Shown one piece after another: positions 49,558 through 62,177 of a stretch of DNA of 64,000 nt; within the stretch, counting starts at the first letter, position 1, and each line of letters opens with the position of its first letter. The translations under genes and the position numbers were made by a program. The notes below the pieces were generated by a model. It was not told the DNA's origin. It saw only the letters and a program-made list of their open reading frames with translations, and searched no databases. The DNA is from Tethya wilhelma (Eukaryota > Porifera > Demospongiae > Tethyida > Tethyidae), in assembly GCA_964030475.1 (NCBI GenBank), contig CAXIPT010000011.1, positions 2,119,780 through 2,183,779 of the forward strand, in the 5' to 3' direction.

Positions 49558-49617
<60 letters not shown>

Positions 49618-51448
49618 TCACACTCAGGATTGTCTCACGAAGGTCAATGACCTGCTAACACAGGAGAAAAAGGACGTCAGATTTGGACACTGGACTCCTG
49701 TTGAGGTAGGGAGAGTTGAGTATAACATAGTGATCAGGTGCACAATTTTTATGTTATATATACGTGCAGATAGAGTTTCTCAACAATCATTTGTTCCTCT
49801 CTGCCAAGCCGGTCATCTACCTGGTGAACCTCTCAGAGAAAGACTACATCAGAAAAAAGAACAAATGGTGTGTGTTTGTTCAAAATACAATTCATCTTCT
49901 AAACCCTAAGTGACTCTGCTATTGTATTACAACTGTGTGCATTAGGTTACCCAAGATTAAAGAATGGGTTGATGCTCGTGACCCTAATGCTGTGATCATC
50001 CCATTCAGTGGAGCTCTAGAATTGAAGGTAGTCTCATATCTAAATGTATAGTCTGTATGAATGACTAGCTCCTATATATGTCAGAGTCCTATCTTGATAC
50101 ACACATTTGATTTTAGCTTCAGGAGATGCCTGAAGATGAAGGTCAGAAATATTGCGATGACAATAAAACATCAACGTAAGCTTTTTAGCTTTTATTTCAT
50201 CCACTTTCACTATTGCGTTATTGAATTTACGTGTATATACATACATGTAGTCAGTATGCTCATACACACACACTCACATGCATACACTCACGTACGTATT
50301 GCTAGTGCTCTCCCTAAAATCATCACCAATGGTTACAGAGCTCTAAATCTTCAATACTTTTTTACATGTGGACATGACGAAGTGAAGGCTTGGACCGTTA
50401 TGGTAAGTATGTGCGAAAATCACATTTGATATTCTGCCTGTGCAATAGTGTACATATTCATGGTGATATGTTGACCTTTTCTGTTGCAGAAAGGGACTAA
50501 AGCACCTCAGGCGGCTGGCAAGATTCACACCGACTTTGAGAAAGGATTTATTATGGCAGAGGTGAATCAGAGGGTATAATTTCTCAAAAATATTGTCCTA
50601 GGTTGACTCAGTATCGAGTTATTACAAATAGTTATAATGGACCTTATATGGGTGGGTGAAATGTGTGGGTATTAAACTTTCCAATCACTATCTATATAGA
50701 TGTGTCTAGCATTTGATTGTCAATGACAGAGCTTTATTTGATGCTGTAACCTTGTTATTGTTGTACCTGCATTCCAACTCGCTCTAACTCTTGCAATATT
50801 TTCTTGTAAGGTTCAAAAATTTGATGACTTTAAAGAGCTAGGATCAGAGGCGGCTACAAAGGTGAGGAGCTCCCTTTAACTCTAGTAGGCAATTTCCAGA
50901 CACCACAGAAGAGTGTGTGTGGCTGTGTGTGTGTTTGTTTGCACAATGTCATTGTTGCTACATGCATTGCACACAACATTGTGTGCTAGTATAGCCTCTA
51001 ACAGCTATATTAATGGTGTAACTGCATAACTTTTAATGGGTGGTGTAATTTTATCACTGCTGTTGGATTGTTTCTGGAACTCTAGTAATAGTTTTGCCTC
51101 TCCATTACTAATAGTGTATTTGAAATAGAGCAATACCTTGCCTGGCCTAGCGAACACCTCTCTCTCTACTGTAATGGTGTAAATGTTTATGTAGGCTTTT
51201 GACATGCTGTATACACACATAGCCCAGGCATATCTGTATGTTTGAGTGCTATTAGTGTCCATACTTAGCTTGTGTATGTCTCAGTATGTCAGTGAATGGT
51301 GATAGACGGTCAGTTTATGTATCCTTAAAGTATTTTAATTTCATTTGCTACATATAAGTCATGACTTTATTTTTTTCCTCTTAACTCTTATAAAGTCCAT
51401 GAACAAAGTTCTTCATACTTGTAACTACTGTATTGTCTTTAGTGACAT

Positions 51449-51490
<42 letters not shown>

Positions 51491-52046
51491 CAACATCAGT
51501 GCACCTGTAACAGCCACCACCATCTGACGTGTGTATGTGTGTGTTCATCTCATCTCCTTGATCTCCCCTCCCAACACGTGTGCCCCTCTGTCTCCTGCTA
51601 TGATCATCCCTGCTGTTTGTAATTGAGATTGAATCGGTGAAACCGCAATACCCATACCCCTACACTAATTAATGTGTATGTTGTAATTTGACCAGAAACA
51701 GTTTTAAAAATGAATTGTATTACATGAACCCATGGCTTCCTGCTCAGCTTTGCAACTAACAAATACGTGCTGGGGTAAGCTTTGCTACATGTGTGTATTC
51801 TCCTGTAATCTTATGAAATCAGTGATTATTCATTTATGCATGTACCACTACATTGCTAGTACCGCCCCTCATAGGCCCTTGGCTCTATGCCCTGTGTATT
51901 GTTATCAGATTTGAATATTAAAATCATACATTATTCATAAATTGTAGTAGGTATGTCCTGCATCTATAGAGGTATGGTGATATTGTGTGATCGCCTGAAT
52001 CCCTATGTACGTGTGTATGTATGTGATGGGCATGTGACTTAGTACA

Positions 52047-52087
<41 letters not shown>

Positions 52088-55000
52088 CGTGCGCATGTGG
52101 TTTTGTATGGTATTCTCATTTTGCTGCTAATATTACTGTGTGCTGTAACTGTAGTAATTAATGGAGGGCTGACATGTGTTGGTCTCTACTTCGAACATAA
52201 TAATTACTATGAACTTTCCTTGTTCAGTTGTGTTTGGACTATAGTGCAATAACTGTGTCATAAAGTACGTAAGTTCCATGATCTAGGCATGCAGAGAAGC
52301 TCTAGAGAAGTGTTGCTATGGTATTCAAACCAATGAGTGATTATTGCATAGCCTCGTTCTCAGGGTCCTTATATTCGTGAAGGAGGAGCCTGGGAACGAG
52401 GCTAATTGTTGCAGGCTTCTTTTCTCTCTTTAGAATTATCTTAGGTGTAACAATCAGGCTTTTCAACACTGAAATCGATGTCGTTTTTGGGTAGAATGCC
52501 AAGTGTTGTATGCCCTTCAGAAAGCAAAGCTTAGTTTGCATGAGTGATCCCGTTAATCCCTGTGTACGTACACATGCACGCACACTCCCATCTCATGCAG
52601 GAGTGCTGAGATGGGAGGGGGTGTCCTAATCATCCTCAGTGATTCTCAGACTAGCATGGTGTGTTCCTTGTGCTTCTATCCCTAAGAATCATTTATTAAC
52701 TGCCACACGTGTGATTGTGTATCTCACCAGAGATTGTTATCTTTCTAAGTAACCTCTATAAACTTTTTTATGTCATAAATTTTGAAGCTATTACTTTATG
52801 AATTTTTCAGTACTTGGAAATGCAATATCATTTTGTTTGAAAGAGAGTCAGACAAGGATCAGACTAAAGCTTTTAATAGCTTCCTCCGAGCCATTCTCAA
52901 CCTTCCAAGCGGACTAACATCAGCCAATTCAGCAGCCTTTTTCTCAACGACACCTACATGTATGATCATTGCCACGATAGTCTAGTCTTATTCCCAGAGG
53001 TGATAGCCTAGTGGACCACGATCAAAATGAAGCAACGAGCCACTTAAATACGTACATATCTAATTTAGTAGTCGCTTTCTTCAGTGGACCAGTTATGTCA
53101 TCACTATTGCCCTGACCATGCACACCTCTTAATAATAAGAGTAAATTCTTCAGTCTTTGGTTACACTGTGCGCCATCATACTGCACCAATACCAGCACAC
53201 GCACAGATAGTGTATTTATTGCTGAGGTGTTATGCCGTTGGTTTAACTTTAATGTAGCTTTTGTGAGTTCTTGTCACCATGGTTACTAGGCATCGCCTGC
53301 AAGGTGATAACTTGATCAGTGTGGTTTGCCTGGAGGAGTTGGGGTGAATTACTACCAGTGGGGAATAAAGCAATAACACATATATAGATACTTGTATAAT
53401 TCATTGAGTTGCAGTGTATATGTGTGTACATGCTCATTGTACACATATGAGGTGTGAATGTTAACATGCACACAGTACTCCCTGACAGGGTATTAAATAC
53501 TTCAGCTTATGTTTGGGTGTGATTGCTGTATCAGACTTCTTGCTGTTAATACGACCCCCTAGTGGAATGTGCTATATTGTGATGAACGTGGTTAGCATGT
53601 AGAATGCGTATTCATTGTTACATGAACTCCGTTTCCATGACGATGGTGAAGGAATTTAGTAACTATTTATTGCATTTCACCATGAATATTGTTCTCCATG
53701 GAGTGTGACTGTGGCCTGGTATGGTGCTAGCTAGTTGGGCTCAGTATCAGCCATTTGGCTCATCCCATAGTGAGCTATGAAGTGTTATACAAATTCCTTC
53801 AGCTTCTCCATCACTGATGCAACAGGAAAGATGATCGTGCACGTTCCCACAGATCTAAGCTCTTAGGGGGTTGAAGGCGGTAGGACATTGGATCCATTTT
53901 ATTATCTTACATAGACTAATTTCTTGTAAGATTTTTTGCTGACCTGGTGTACACAGTTCTGTTCACAGACTCCAATAATGAACAGGGGTGTCCCCCTTCT
54001 CGCCCACCTCTTTCAGTGTGTAGGGGGTTATACCTTCTTAATTATCTGAAACTGTCTGGTGGTTGTGTCTCTTCCCTCAATGGAAAAAGTTCCCTTGTGC
54101 ATTTTCAGTGAATGTTAGTTCCACAGAAACATGCAGGCTTCCTTGTCTCATAGCCCCTGTTGCCCACACTCTAAGACCTTGCAAGGGAAAGAAATCTGGT
54201 CGGTAGGCATATGCATGTCATATTCACGTCAGATAGAAGCCTTGTACCCATGCAGTCCCAACTCCTGTTTCCTCCACCCTCTTCTAAGCCTGTGTACGAA
54301 ACTAGTCAGGTAGAGAGTCGTAGGTAGACATCACCTTTGATTTCTTTGTTCTGCTATCTGATAGTATAAATTGTGCATGAATTACAGTATGCCATTGCTT
54401 CCTTGCATATTTGAAGTTAGCCTAATTTGAATTATGCAATGCATTTACATTAACCCAGTTATTCAAACTCCCACTGTTCAAACAATGTGGCTTGATGAGC
54501 CTTGTCCTCATCATTGACTTCCTACACATTTCTGTAATGCTCTTCACACACTCTGTACGGCTGCCTAACGTTTTTGAAATTTCGTTCTGAGGTGTTGGAA
54601 TATTTTTCATCCCTCTCCTACTTCTTTCATAATCTTTCCTTGATGTTCATACATCTGTTGATCTACTATAGTATACTGTATAGCTCCAAATTTTCGTGGC
54701 ACATTATTTTCGTGAAATTCGTGATTCAATATAATATTATTTATGGAAAACCATATATTATTGGCAATATAATTTTCAGAGATTGTGATTCACGAAGATT
54801 GTTCTAAACATCAAAGACAGACTTGACGCGAACGTTTTGTGCAACAAAAATTTGGAGCTGTACGCTATCATTGCTAGTACTCTCCGATATGCACTAACTG
54901 CTCACTGGTAATTCATCTTACTCTCAGTACGTCATACTCAACCAATAATACTCCCATATTGTATCATTTTCCCCAATGCATTGAAAACTGATCCGCTTTT

Positions 55001-57147
55001 CCAAGCGCTGTTTCTCATACCCACCAGGGAGCACCTTAAGTTACAGTCTGTGCTCCATGTGAGTAACTCTATACCTAGTTAGTGTGTTTGTATGACCGAA
55101 TTACACTTGGTTACGTAAGTTTGTTTTATATTTGAGTGCATATCAGACCATTAGCAGGCATGGAGGTCAGCATTAAAGAGCCTCTGTCTGATGTGGAGTT
55201 CAAAACTAACATGCTTCCCACTTTCCGAACTGGCTCCAGGCCCTATAAGGCTGTAGATGTTTCGTAAACACAAAAAATATTATGTAATGTGTTGCAATGC
55301 TCAGTATGATGTAATATTATGTAGATGGCATTATATCAATACTGTTTATTCTAGGAAGATAGACCCCATTGTGTGTATTTTCCAATTCTTTTTCATATTT
55401 CTGTCTGTTGCTGTGTGGCACGTACAAATTAGTCCATTTCTGCAGCTTCTGTTCCTTTCATCTCTAATTTTAGCAGTGCTCTGGTAATTGGCTTGTGTGT
55501 TTTACCCCCTTGTGATGTGGCACCACACCTGCTCTGCTCATCTCCATTCATCCCATATTGGAGCAATTGGCTGCACTTCTTTTTTTTTGTTCTAATCTTT
55601 CCGTGTGCATTTCTCGGGCCTCTAGCATGTTGCATAGCATGTAACTGCTTTTGGTGTGTGTTGTAATGTGCATACATACAGTCAACCAATGCCTACCTGA
55701 AGTGTGCACCTGTTAATAGATGTCCATTATGGCTCATTTGTGTATTCGATTATACCTATTGTCCTGATGAGATTTACGTACATGGCTGCACTTCGTTATG
55801 CTTTTGTTGATTCGATTGGCGTGTTTCAGTTGCCACATTAGTGAGTGTGTTACCATGGGTCGTCATTAAGGCACCAGAGTGTGGTCTCTTTGGAGAGCTG
55901 CTAGTGAGGAGCCTCCAGTCCCTCTCTTCCACTTGGCCCATTACTGAGAAGGCCACACACTTGGAGATGGCTTGTTTTAAGACAGGACGGTTTGTTTTGT
56001 GGTGGTTGTTAAAATCGCCACAAATAATAGACACAAAGTGTTCCAAAGGCAAAGACAAGGAGGACAAAGGATGGATGGAGTAATGCCTTGAGCTAAATGT
56101 GTACCACAATAGGCTATGTGTTTTTGAGACTGTGTGTTACCCCCTGGCATTTCGTTGTAGGTTCTCATCACTAGCAACTGTGAATGGACTCTCATCTCCA
56201 GCTGTGAGTTTAGCTTTTTCTTGGGCTCTAGTTCTTATCACTAGCTGTTGGTCTGTTTCATGCCCAACTCATGTATCTTTCAGTGTGACGTGTGTAAGCA
56301 TAAATTATGTGTGTATTCTTGTTCCTTGAGGAACTCTATCTATGTGTACCCATCTTATCTTCTCTATCAACACTGATACACTTTCTTGACTTGTGTTTGT
56401 ACTTTGCTCGCTCTACAACAGATGCTTGTTAGTCGTACATGGATGCTGCATTGTGTTCAGCATTGAACAAACACGAAGACAAGTACATGCACACATTATC
56501 AGATACATGTGTTTTGTACAAGTGTGCGTGTAGATTATGTTTATTTTCTGCTGTGACTGAACAAATTGGTAATTGTATGTAGTGAGCAGATTGTGTTCAA
56601 AGGGACTTGCAAATTTTACATTTTCTGTACAGTTGGTGTGTGTGTGTCACTGTTGCCATGGAGATTGCTATGGTGATGGTTAAAAGAGCTATGTACCTAT
56701 TCACTTAACTCTATTGTTCTGAGTCATTTGATTGTGGTATGCTCTGAATGACCTGGAAGACAACCAGTGTGTGTTTTGGTTCAAGATGTGTTGGTTTTTG
56801 TTGATAAACACACACTCACCAGCCTCCATTAGGAATTAGGTTATTGCCAGAAAATAAAGTTGATTTAAACTAACCAATGTAGGGGAAAATGATAACTGTT
56901 GTTTGTAATATCAGATGCAAGCATTTTGCTGAAGCAATTCATTGTGAATGACATGTGTATTGTTTTAGTCCAGGTATGTGTACAGGTTTAATTTATAGCC
57001 TATGAATATATAGTTGGTATCAAATTAATGCAGTTGTGTGTAGGTATAATATGGGATATATGGAATGGCAGTAGAATGGTTGAGGTATGAATAATTTCAT
57101 GAAATGAGAAACACAGTTCATTATCTTTTAAGCTGGTTGCATATTTG

Positions 57148-57187
<40 letters not shown>

Positions 57188-58112
57188 ATATACATGCGTG
57201 TTAATTCATCTATTTGCTATATTATAGCTTCAGTCCTGTCTCTATACAGTGAATGTGTACATTTGTGTATTGAACAGGGATGCTGATTACTCAGCAGACA
57301 TAATAAGCTGTGATGTTACTGGGAGTATCTCCCTACTCCATTTTTATTGTAACTTAAATTATTTTTACCACTAGGAAAACCAGCTGTATCAACAAATAAC
57401 ACTCTTACTGAGTACTTTCAAAATGCCAAGGTACTGGCCATGATATAATGACCTAATTTTTATCCCACCACCTACTCTGCTTGGCCATATGTAGGAAGGG
57501 TTGCCTTCAACATGTATGTACACAGTCTTATGATTGTATGGAGAGCATTGTACAAATCATTGTCATACATAGACAGGTTTCATGCACTGCCCCTGTGTTG
57601 ACTGGTAATCCCTTTCCAATTTTAGTCTCTCATTTTTGTATAAGAGTCTTGAAAAAAGAAAGTTACAATGCTAGCTAGTCTCCCTAAAGAATATCTGCCA
57701 TATACAGTAATACAGTTGTAGCTGACACATACACTATCATACACAAATACATAGGGATGTCACATCAATGCTTGTTAATGAGTCAGTGCATTTGTGTCAT
57801 GGTAATAATTACAGGGGTTATACAAATGACAGTGAGCTATTTGCTGTGCTACATTCACTGCTCTCTACATATCATTCTCTCTGCTTCATTTCATTCCTTC
57901 TGTGGGCACAGCCAAAGAGACAGCTGATTGGTGCTAATGAAGGGAACATACCGCTAATGAATGGCACATGCAAATAATATTGTAGATTGTTTTACTTTTC
58001 TCACCGCCTAAGTTGATCACCAGTAGAACTTGTATGGCATCGACAGTTATTGTTTTGCAGTTGCTCTGTGGGTAACCAGTAACATTTGCAATGCTCTGAT
58101 CTTTTTCAGACC

Positions 58113-58153
<41 letters not shown>

Positions 58154-58390
58154 TATAGTTGCATGACCCCCTTAAGTAGGGGGCACTCGATGCATGGTTG
58201 AGTGCAGCACACTTTATAGAGCATGTAACTATTTGTTTGCCATTGACCCCCCATGAACCCTAGCTAGCTATTCTGCTATCACCTCCACCCAGCCAGAAGC
58301 CAGCAATTAGCCTATAAAAACTTTGGTTGCTAGGCAATGGCAAACAAACACACATACACACACAGACATACACACACAGACACACACTCA

Positions 58391-58453
<63 letters not shown>

Positions 58454-58570
58454 CTACAGGCTGCAGGGAAATACCCCCAACAAGGAAGGAACTACATAGT
58501 AGAAGATGGGGACATTATTTTCTTCAAATTCAATGCAGGTGCTGGCCTAACGGCTGGTAAAAAGAAATAA
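46482..58570 (+). CDS. OLA1: Obg-like ATPase 1
   Basis: Cytosolic ATPase of the Obg/YchF group that hydrolyses ATP in preference to GTP and acts around translation and stress responses. Exons: 46482-46585, 46749-46835, ~47108-47234, 47379-47439, 47861-47979, 48218-48274, [48549-48609, 49033-49151, 49388-49444, duplicates of the previous three], 49628-49705, 49770-49867, 49946-50027, 50117-50175, 50306-50402, 50490-50561, 50811-50861 and 58460-58570. Without the duplicate set the product is ~400 residues, close to human OLA1 (396). It shows MPPKKK, P-loop [55 protein letters not shown], the TGS-like end [22 protein letters not shown] (here MKGTK) and [17 protein letters not shown]. The acceptor before exon 3 is not canonical (TTACG instead of an AG). 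The last exon has Pro where family members, and the inverted copy at 63287-63397, have Arg (KYRQQGR). Confidence 0.92.
47265..49562. repeat. Tandem 1.16-kb duplication inside OLA1
   Basis: Unit 1 is about 47265-48429 and unit 2 about 48430-49562 (offset ~1165, slightly changed by small indels). Each holds three exons (61, 119 and 57 bases; 79 codons in phase 0). The units are very similar throughout, introns included. Both end in a CT-rich microsatellite, the probable recombination or misassembly point. Confidence 0.92.
49557..49625. repeat. (CT)n(CA)n microsatellite
   Basis: Compound run immediately before an OLA1 acceptor, forming its pyrimidine-rich tract. A CT run is at the equivalent position in the other unit (about 48390-48430). 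Confidence 0.9.
52349..52404. mobile_element. 56-bp minimal copy of the TAGCCTCGTTCCC MITE
   Basis: Almost only the two ends remain: TAGCCTCGTTCTCAGG and CCTGGGAACGAGGCTA, with an 18-24 base centre and TA at both borders. Could form a hairpin. Confidence 0.6.
54676..54864. mobile_element. MITE, relative of 23406-23608
   Basis: Ends TAGCTCCAAATTTTCGTGGCAC and the complement of GCAACAAAAATTTGGAGCTGTA. Shares TTTTCAGAGATTGTGATTCAC and AAAGACAGACTT with the copy at 23.5 kb. Non-coding. Confidence 0.6.
58394..58450. repeat. (CT)n microsatellite
   Basis: About 28 CT units directly before the acceptor of the last OLA1 exon. The inverted copy has a shorter run (63410-63461). Confidence 0.95.
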
Positions 58571-59679
58571 CCTCTCATCTATACATTTGTAGAATTATCT
58601 GAAATTATAGCTTTAATTTGTTTGTATGTATAATAGTTTTATTGAACACCTTTGTTGTAAAAAATTGAATACTGTTTATAAGACTTATGAAGTGTAGTTA
58701 ATTTTTTTTAATATTTCATGCACAATCAACATAATACAGTGAAAACTATATGAACAAGAGACATGTACTGTGGGGGCAATATAAATTCAGCAGCCGGGCT
58801 TGTTTGTCCTTTGTAGAGAAAGGAGGTATATATATTTGGAAATTATGAATTGTCCTTTGTTAATTGAGATCATCATCCCTATATATATCTCACCAAGTCG
58901 GATCAAGAGTCCACTGTCAGAGGCCAGCCGGTTCTTTTATAGGTGCATACATGCAAAAACTATAATTTACAAACATGCATGGATTTGATCTACAAATATT
59001 GCAAATGCATAATATGGATCAAGGATCAATTAATGCTATATTATGCATATATAATGGCCACAATTTACGTGCATGACATTGTATGGCAATTATTAATTAT
59101 TTTTAACAAGTTTGTATAAATAATTCATTATTAGTTATGCTATAAAGAGTATTCAGTATAATGATAATTAATGATGGCATTGCCTTGAGTAAATACAGAA
59201 TCATAAAAATCATATAGAGCAATGCACACAACAATAAGATGATATAGCAACCTGTGAGAATAAAATACATGATCACGTTTCTTTGAACAATTGAATGATT
59301 TGGAGTTTTGATGAGCTATTATAATTGAACATGGATTGACTATATGATTGTGAGAACAAAAGAGAGTGAAAAGAGGACAAAAAAGGTTTTCGAAAACTGA
59401 ATAATTTGGCGGTCATATTACGACTGTCGGATTGTGATGCTGTGCCTCATGTATATAATGTAAGTGACAATAATAGATGATTTGGATGGTTGTTGATTAA
59501 GAATCTTATAAAATTCTTTCCTTCGAGTTTTGCTAGCGACACAGAGTGCCTTAACAAAGAATTAAAAACCACACAAACTTCTGACTGAATTCGTACACTA
59601 TGTACAATAGCAAGTGATCAATACACAAACAAACACACACACACACACACAGTGGAAGTGAGAGTCCATACGCACAGGG
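58571..59679. other. Tail-to-tail spacer between OLA1 and the Sp factor
   Basis: AT-rich 3' flanks of two convergent genes. No further gene is recognised. The same spacer is present inverted at 62178-63286. Confidence 0.6.
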
Positions 59680-59946
59680 TCAATCCATGATCGATACCTG
59701 GCTGAACTCACCAGAAGTGACACAATGGCTAGAAGAAGGTACACTTTCCGAGAACGACAGCTGGTGCTCGTACGACTCAACCTCATCAAATGGTGGAGGC
59801 TCTTGAGAAGTGGAAGCTGTTCCATTTGAAGTCGAGGAAGACATTCCTTCCAGAGCTAACTCACTGCTGCTTTCAAGGCTGTCACTGCCTGGGAAAGTTG
59901 CTTCAGGGTTCAACGAAGAAGGATCTGTTGTTCCGTTACTAATGCC
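59680..59946 (-). CDS. C-terminal codons of the Sp factor, truncated by contig end
   Basis: Reads [11 protein letters not shown] to [11 protein letters not shown] and stop, identical to the end of the gene at 60186-62177, and stops being Sp-like exactly at the n at 59947. If the contig 60174-63839 is flipped it continues this frame directly. Not a separate gene. Confidence 0.88.
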   Translation of the reverse strand, partial: GISNGTTDPSSLNPEATFPGSDSLESSSELALEGMSSSTSNGTASTSQEPPPFDEVESYEHQLSFSESVPSSSHCVTSGEFSQVSIMD

Positions 59947-59947
59947 N

Positions 59948-59990
<43 letters not shown>

Positions 59991-60172
59991 CTGGTGTATA
60001 TATAGTTTTAGGATTACCTGGAATCATGTTTTGCTGTATATTCAGTATCCATCTATCTGCTCTGTAGGATCCACTAAATGATGAGACTGGACCAAATCGA
60101 CCAACAACATACTCCAAGAGCTGATCTGTCCTTCCACCTCCTGCATCATTGCCATGTCCAGAGGGAAGAGAC
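59948..60172 (-). CDS. Orphan exon of an unidentified gene in a tiny contig
   Basis: A contig of 225 bases between two n characters. On the minus strand 60018-60172 is open (DQLLEYVVGRFGPVSS ... RADRWILNIQQNMIP) and ends at a good donor (CCAGGTAATCC). The CA run at 59948-59990 follows in the intron. I do not recognise the protein. Its placement between two Sp-gene fragments is probably arbitrary. Confidence 0.45.
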
Positions 60173-60185
60173 NCATCTCTTACAG

Positions 60186-62177
60186 CAGCAACAACAGCAG
60201 CAGCAGCAACATGCAGTCAAACCAGAGCCACCAAAATTGTCCCACGTACCTCTCCATATTGCAGCAGCTTCAACACGTGTGTTGTCTCACTACAACTCAG
60301 TTTCGAGTGCCTCGGAACAATCGCCTTCATGCAGTAGTGTTGTACCGCTACAATATCAAATGCAAGAATGTACACTGCATCACCATACTCCTACGACTGG
60401 CAACTACATTGCAATGTACCCAACTATGGCGCAATCTCCACCGTACAATCCTGCACCCAGTAGTAAAGCTCCTTCATTCACTACCCAAGAAGGCAGTGAA
60501 CAACAAATGGCTTCATATGACCCTCCTCCTCCTCAAGTTAGCATGTCCCTTCCACCTCCTCTCATAGTACCGACAGACTCCCCAGTCCCCTCTCCCTCAC
60601 CCACGGCCTCCTTCCCCGATAGTCACCACTCTCTCCAACACAATCCATCTCAGTCCCCGCTGCAGCAGTTAGCGGCATCCAGCCAACCACTGCCTCCACA
60701 GTTGGTTCCGACAAGTTCCGTCACGTCTGTGGGTCACTTGCAGCCTAAGAATGAGCCACCATCACCGCCAGCACCACAAGCACCGTTGTGGAACACCTCT
60801 TCAATGAACCCTCCTCTTGTTGCTACGCAAACCAACGTTACTTCGCAGGTCACGTTCGGTACGATGGGATCTCTCGTCCATCCTCCTCAGCCTCCCCCTC
60901 TAGCCCTCTGCACTAGCACTAGCTCTTCGGTAGCTGTTTCCTCTGTTCCTTCCTCTTCATTTCCAAGCGGTGTTACTGCTGCCTTCGGAACAATTGCACC
61001 TCTCTCACCAATGTCTCCCGTTACTCATCCCGTGATATACCACCAGGCTGATGGAGGTTAGCGAAAATTTGCTATAATTTGCATTTTTTTTTTACAACCT
61101 GCAAGATTTGTGTGTACGTACAGTATTACACAGAGTATTTAGGTGGCAACAAGTAAATTCCGTTATGTTTTGTTTTATGCTTTTATTGTGTGACGTGTTT
61201 GGTGGCTGTTTGATCTCTTGCAGGTGTCATTCAGTGTACTATTATGCAAAATTATCTGATTGAGCATGATGTATTCAAGCAATTATTCATGTTACTACTC
61301 ATTTTCTAGTAAAAGTAATAATCATGTTATTAATTAATTTGTGTTTTTATGTTCTGGGTGTGCACAAAATTTTAAAACAATTTGTTTTTCTTCTTTCTTC
61401 CATTGTTTAGGTGGCGGTGAATCCAGCCAACTGACGCATGTTGATGTGAGATGGGCCCCAGCAGGTGCTCTAGCACCAGGCTACATTGTGGATCTCCCTT
61501 TACAGCAACCAAGACGCTTGAGAAGAGTCGCTTGTACGTGTCCGAACTGTTTAAACGGCTACAACTCTCGAATGACCAATATCGACGGTACGCCGAAGAA
61601 GAAGCAACACATATGTCACTATCCTGGCTGCAATAAGGTGTACGGCAAGACGTCTCACTTGAGGGCTCACCTGCGCTGGCATACTGGAGAGAGACCGTTT
61701 GTGTGCACTTGGATGTTTTGTGGAAAGCGTTTCACACGTTCTGACGAGTTGCAACGGCACTTGAGAACACACACTGGAGAGAAGCGTTTTCTCTGCAACG
61801 AATGTGGCAAACGTTTCATGCGAAGTGACCATCTCAGCAAGCACGTCAAGACCCACCAAAAGAATCGATCGCGAGAGCAAGAGCAGCAAACTCTTGAGGA
61901 GGGTAGCAGTGGCATTAGTAACGGAACAACAGATCCTTCTTCGTTGAACCCTGAAGCAACTTTCCCAGGCAGTGACAGCCTTGAAAGCAGCAGTGAGTTA
62001 GCTCTGGAAGGAATGTCTTCCTCGACTTCAAATGGAACAGCTTCCACTTCTCAAGAGCCTCCACCATTTGATGAGGTTGAGTCGTACGAGCACCAGCTGT
62101 CGTTCTCGGAAAGTGTACCTTCTTCTAGCCATTGTGTCACTTCTGGTGAGTTCAGCCAGGTATCGATCATGGATTGA
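60186..62177 (+). CDS. Sp-family zinc-finger transcription factor (5' partial)
   Basis: Two exons with matching phase, 60186-61056 (preceded by CTCTTACAG) and 61411-62177. The first encodes a poly-Gln start and a long Ser/Pro/Gln-rich activation region. The second has the Buttonhead box ([10 protein letters not shown]) and three C2H2 fingers: [40 protein letters not shown] and [19 protein letters not shown]. Key contact residues (KTSHLRA, RSDELQR, RSDHLSK) are those of GC/GT-box binding Sp proteins, and FCGKRF with EKRF is closer to Sp5-9 than Sp1-4. It acts in the nucleus as a promoter-binding regulator. A Ser/Glu-rich tail follows. The N terminus is missing at the n at 60173. Once orientation is corrected it is convergent with OLA1. 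Confidence 0.92.

Larger units (their letters stand above)
50862..58459. other. 7.6-kb last intron of OLA1
   Basis: Far longer than the gene's other introns (80-600 bases). It holds (GT)n runs near 51450-51490, 52048-52083 and 57153-57182, a CT run at 58394-58450 next to the acceptor, a CA run at 58111-58153, and small MITEs at 52349-52404 and 54676-54864. No nested gene is recognised on either strand. Sequence is AT-rich with many TGTG/TGTA stretches. Confidence 0.6.
58060..59946. repeat. Inverted duplication, left arm (probable assembly overlap)
   Basis: Reverse complement of 61911-63839 apart from microsatellite lengths and at least one base change. Ends exactly at the n at 59947. Contains the last OLA1 exon (plus) and the C-terminal codons of the Sp factor (minus). 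Confidence 0.9.

Noticed and set aside
58327..58570. Long frames through the CT microsatellite
   Set aside because: They are read-through of (CT)n plus the OLA1 last exon in right and wrong frames; only 58460-58570 is coding.
60078..60185. N-terminal extension of the Sp frame across the n at 60173
   Set aside because: The frame crosses a contig join, and CTCTTACAG at 60177-60185 looks like a splice acceptor; the real exon starts at 60186.
61551..62047. Frames antisense to the Sp zinc fingers
   Set aside because: Shadows of the zinc-finger exon.
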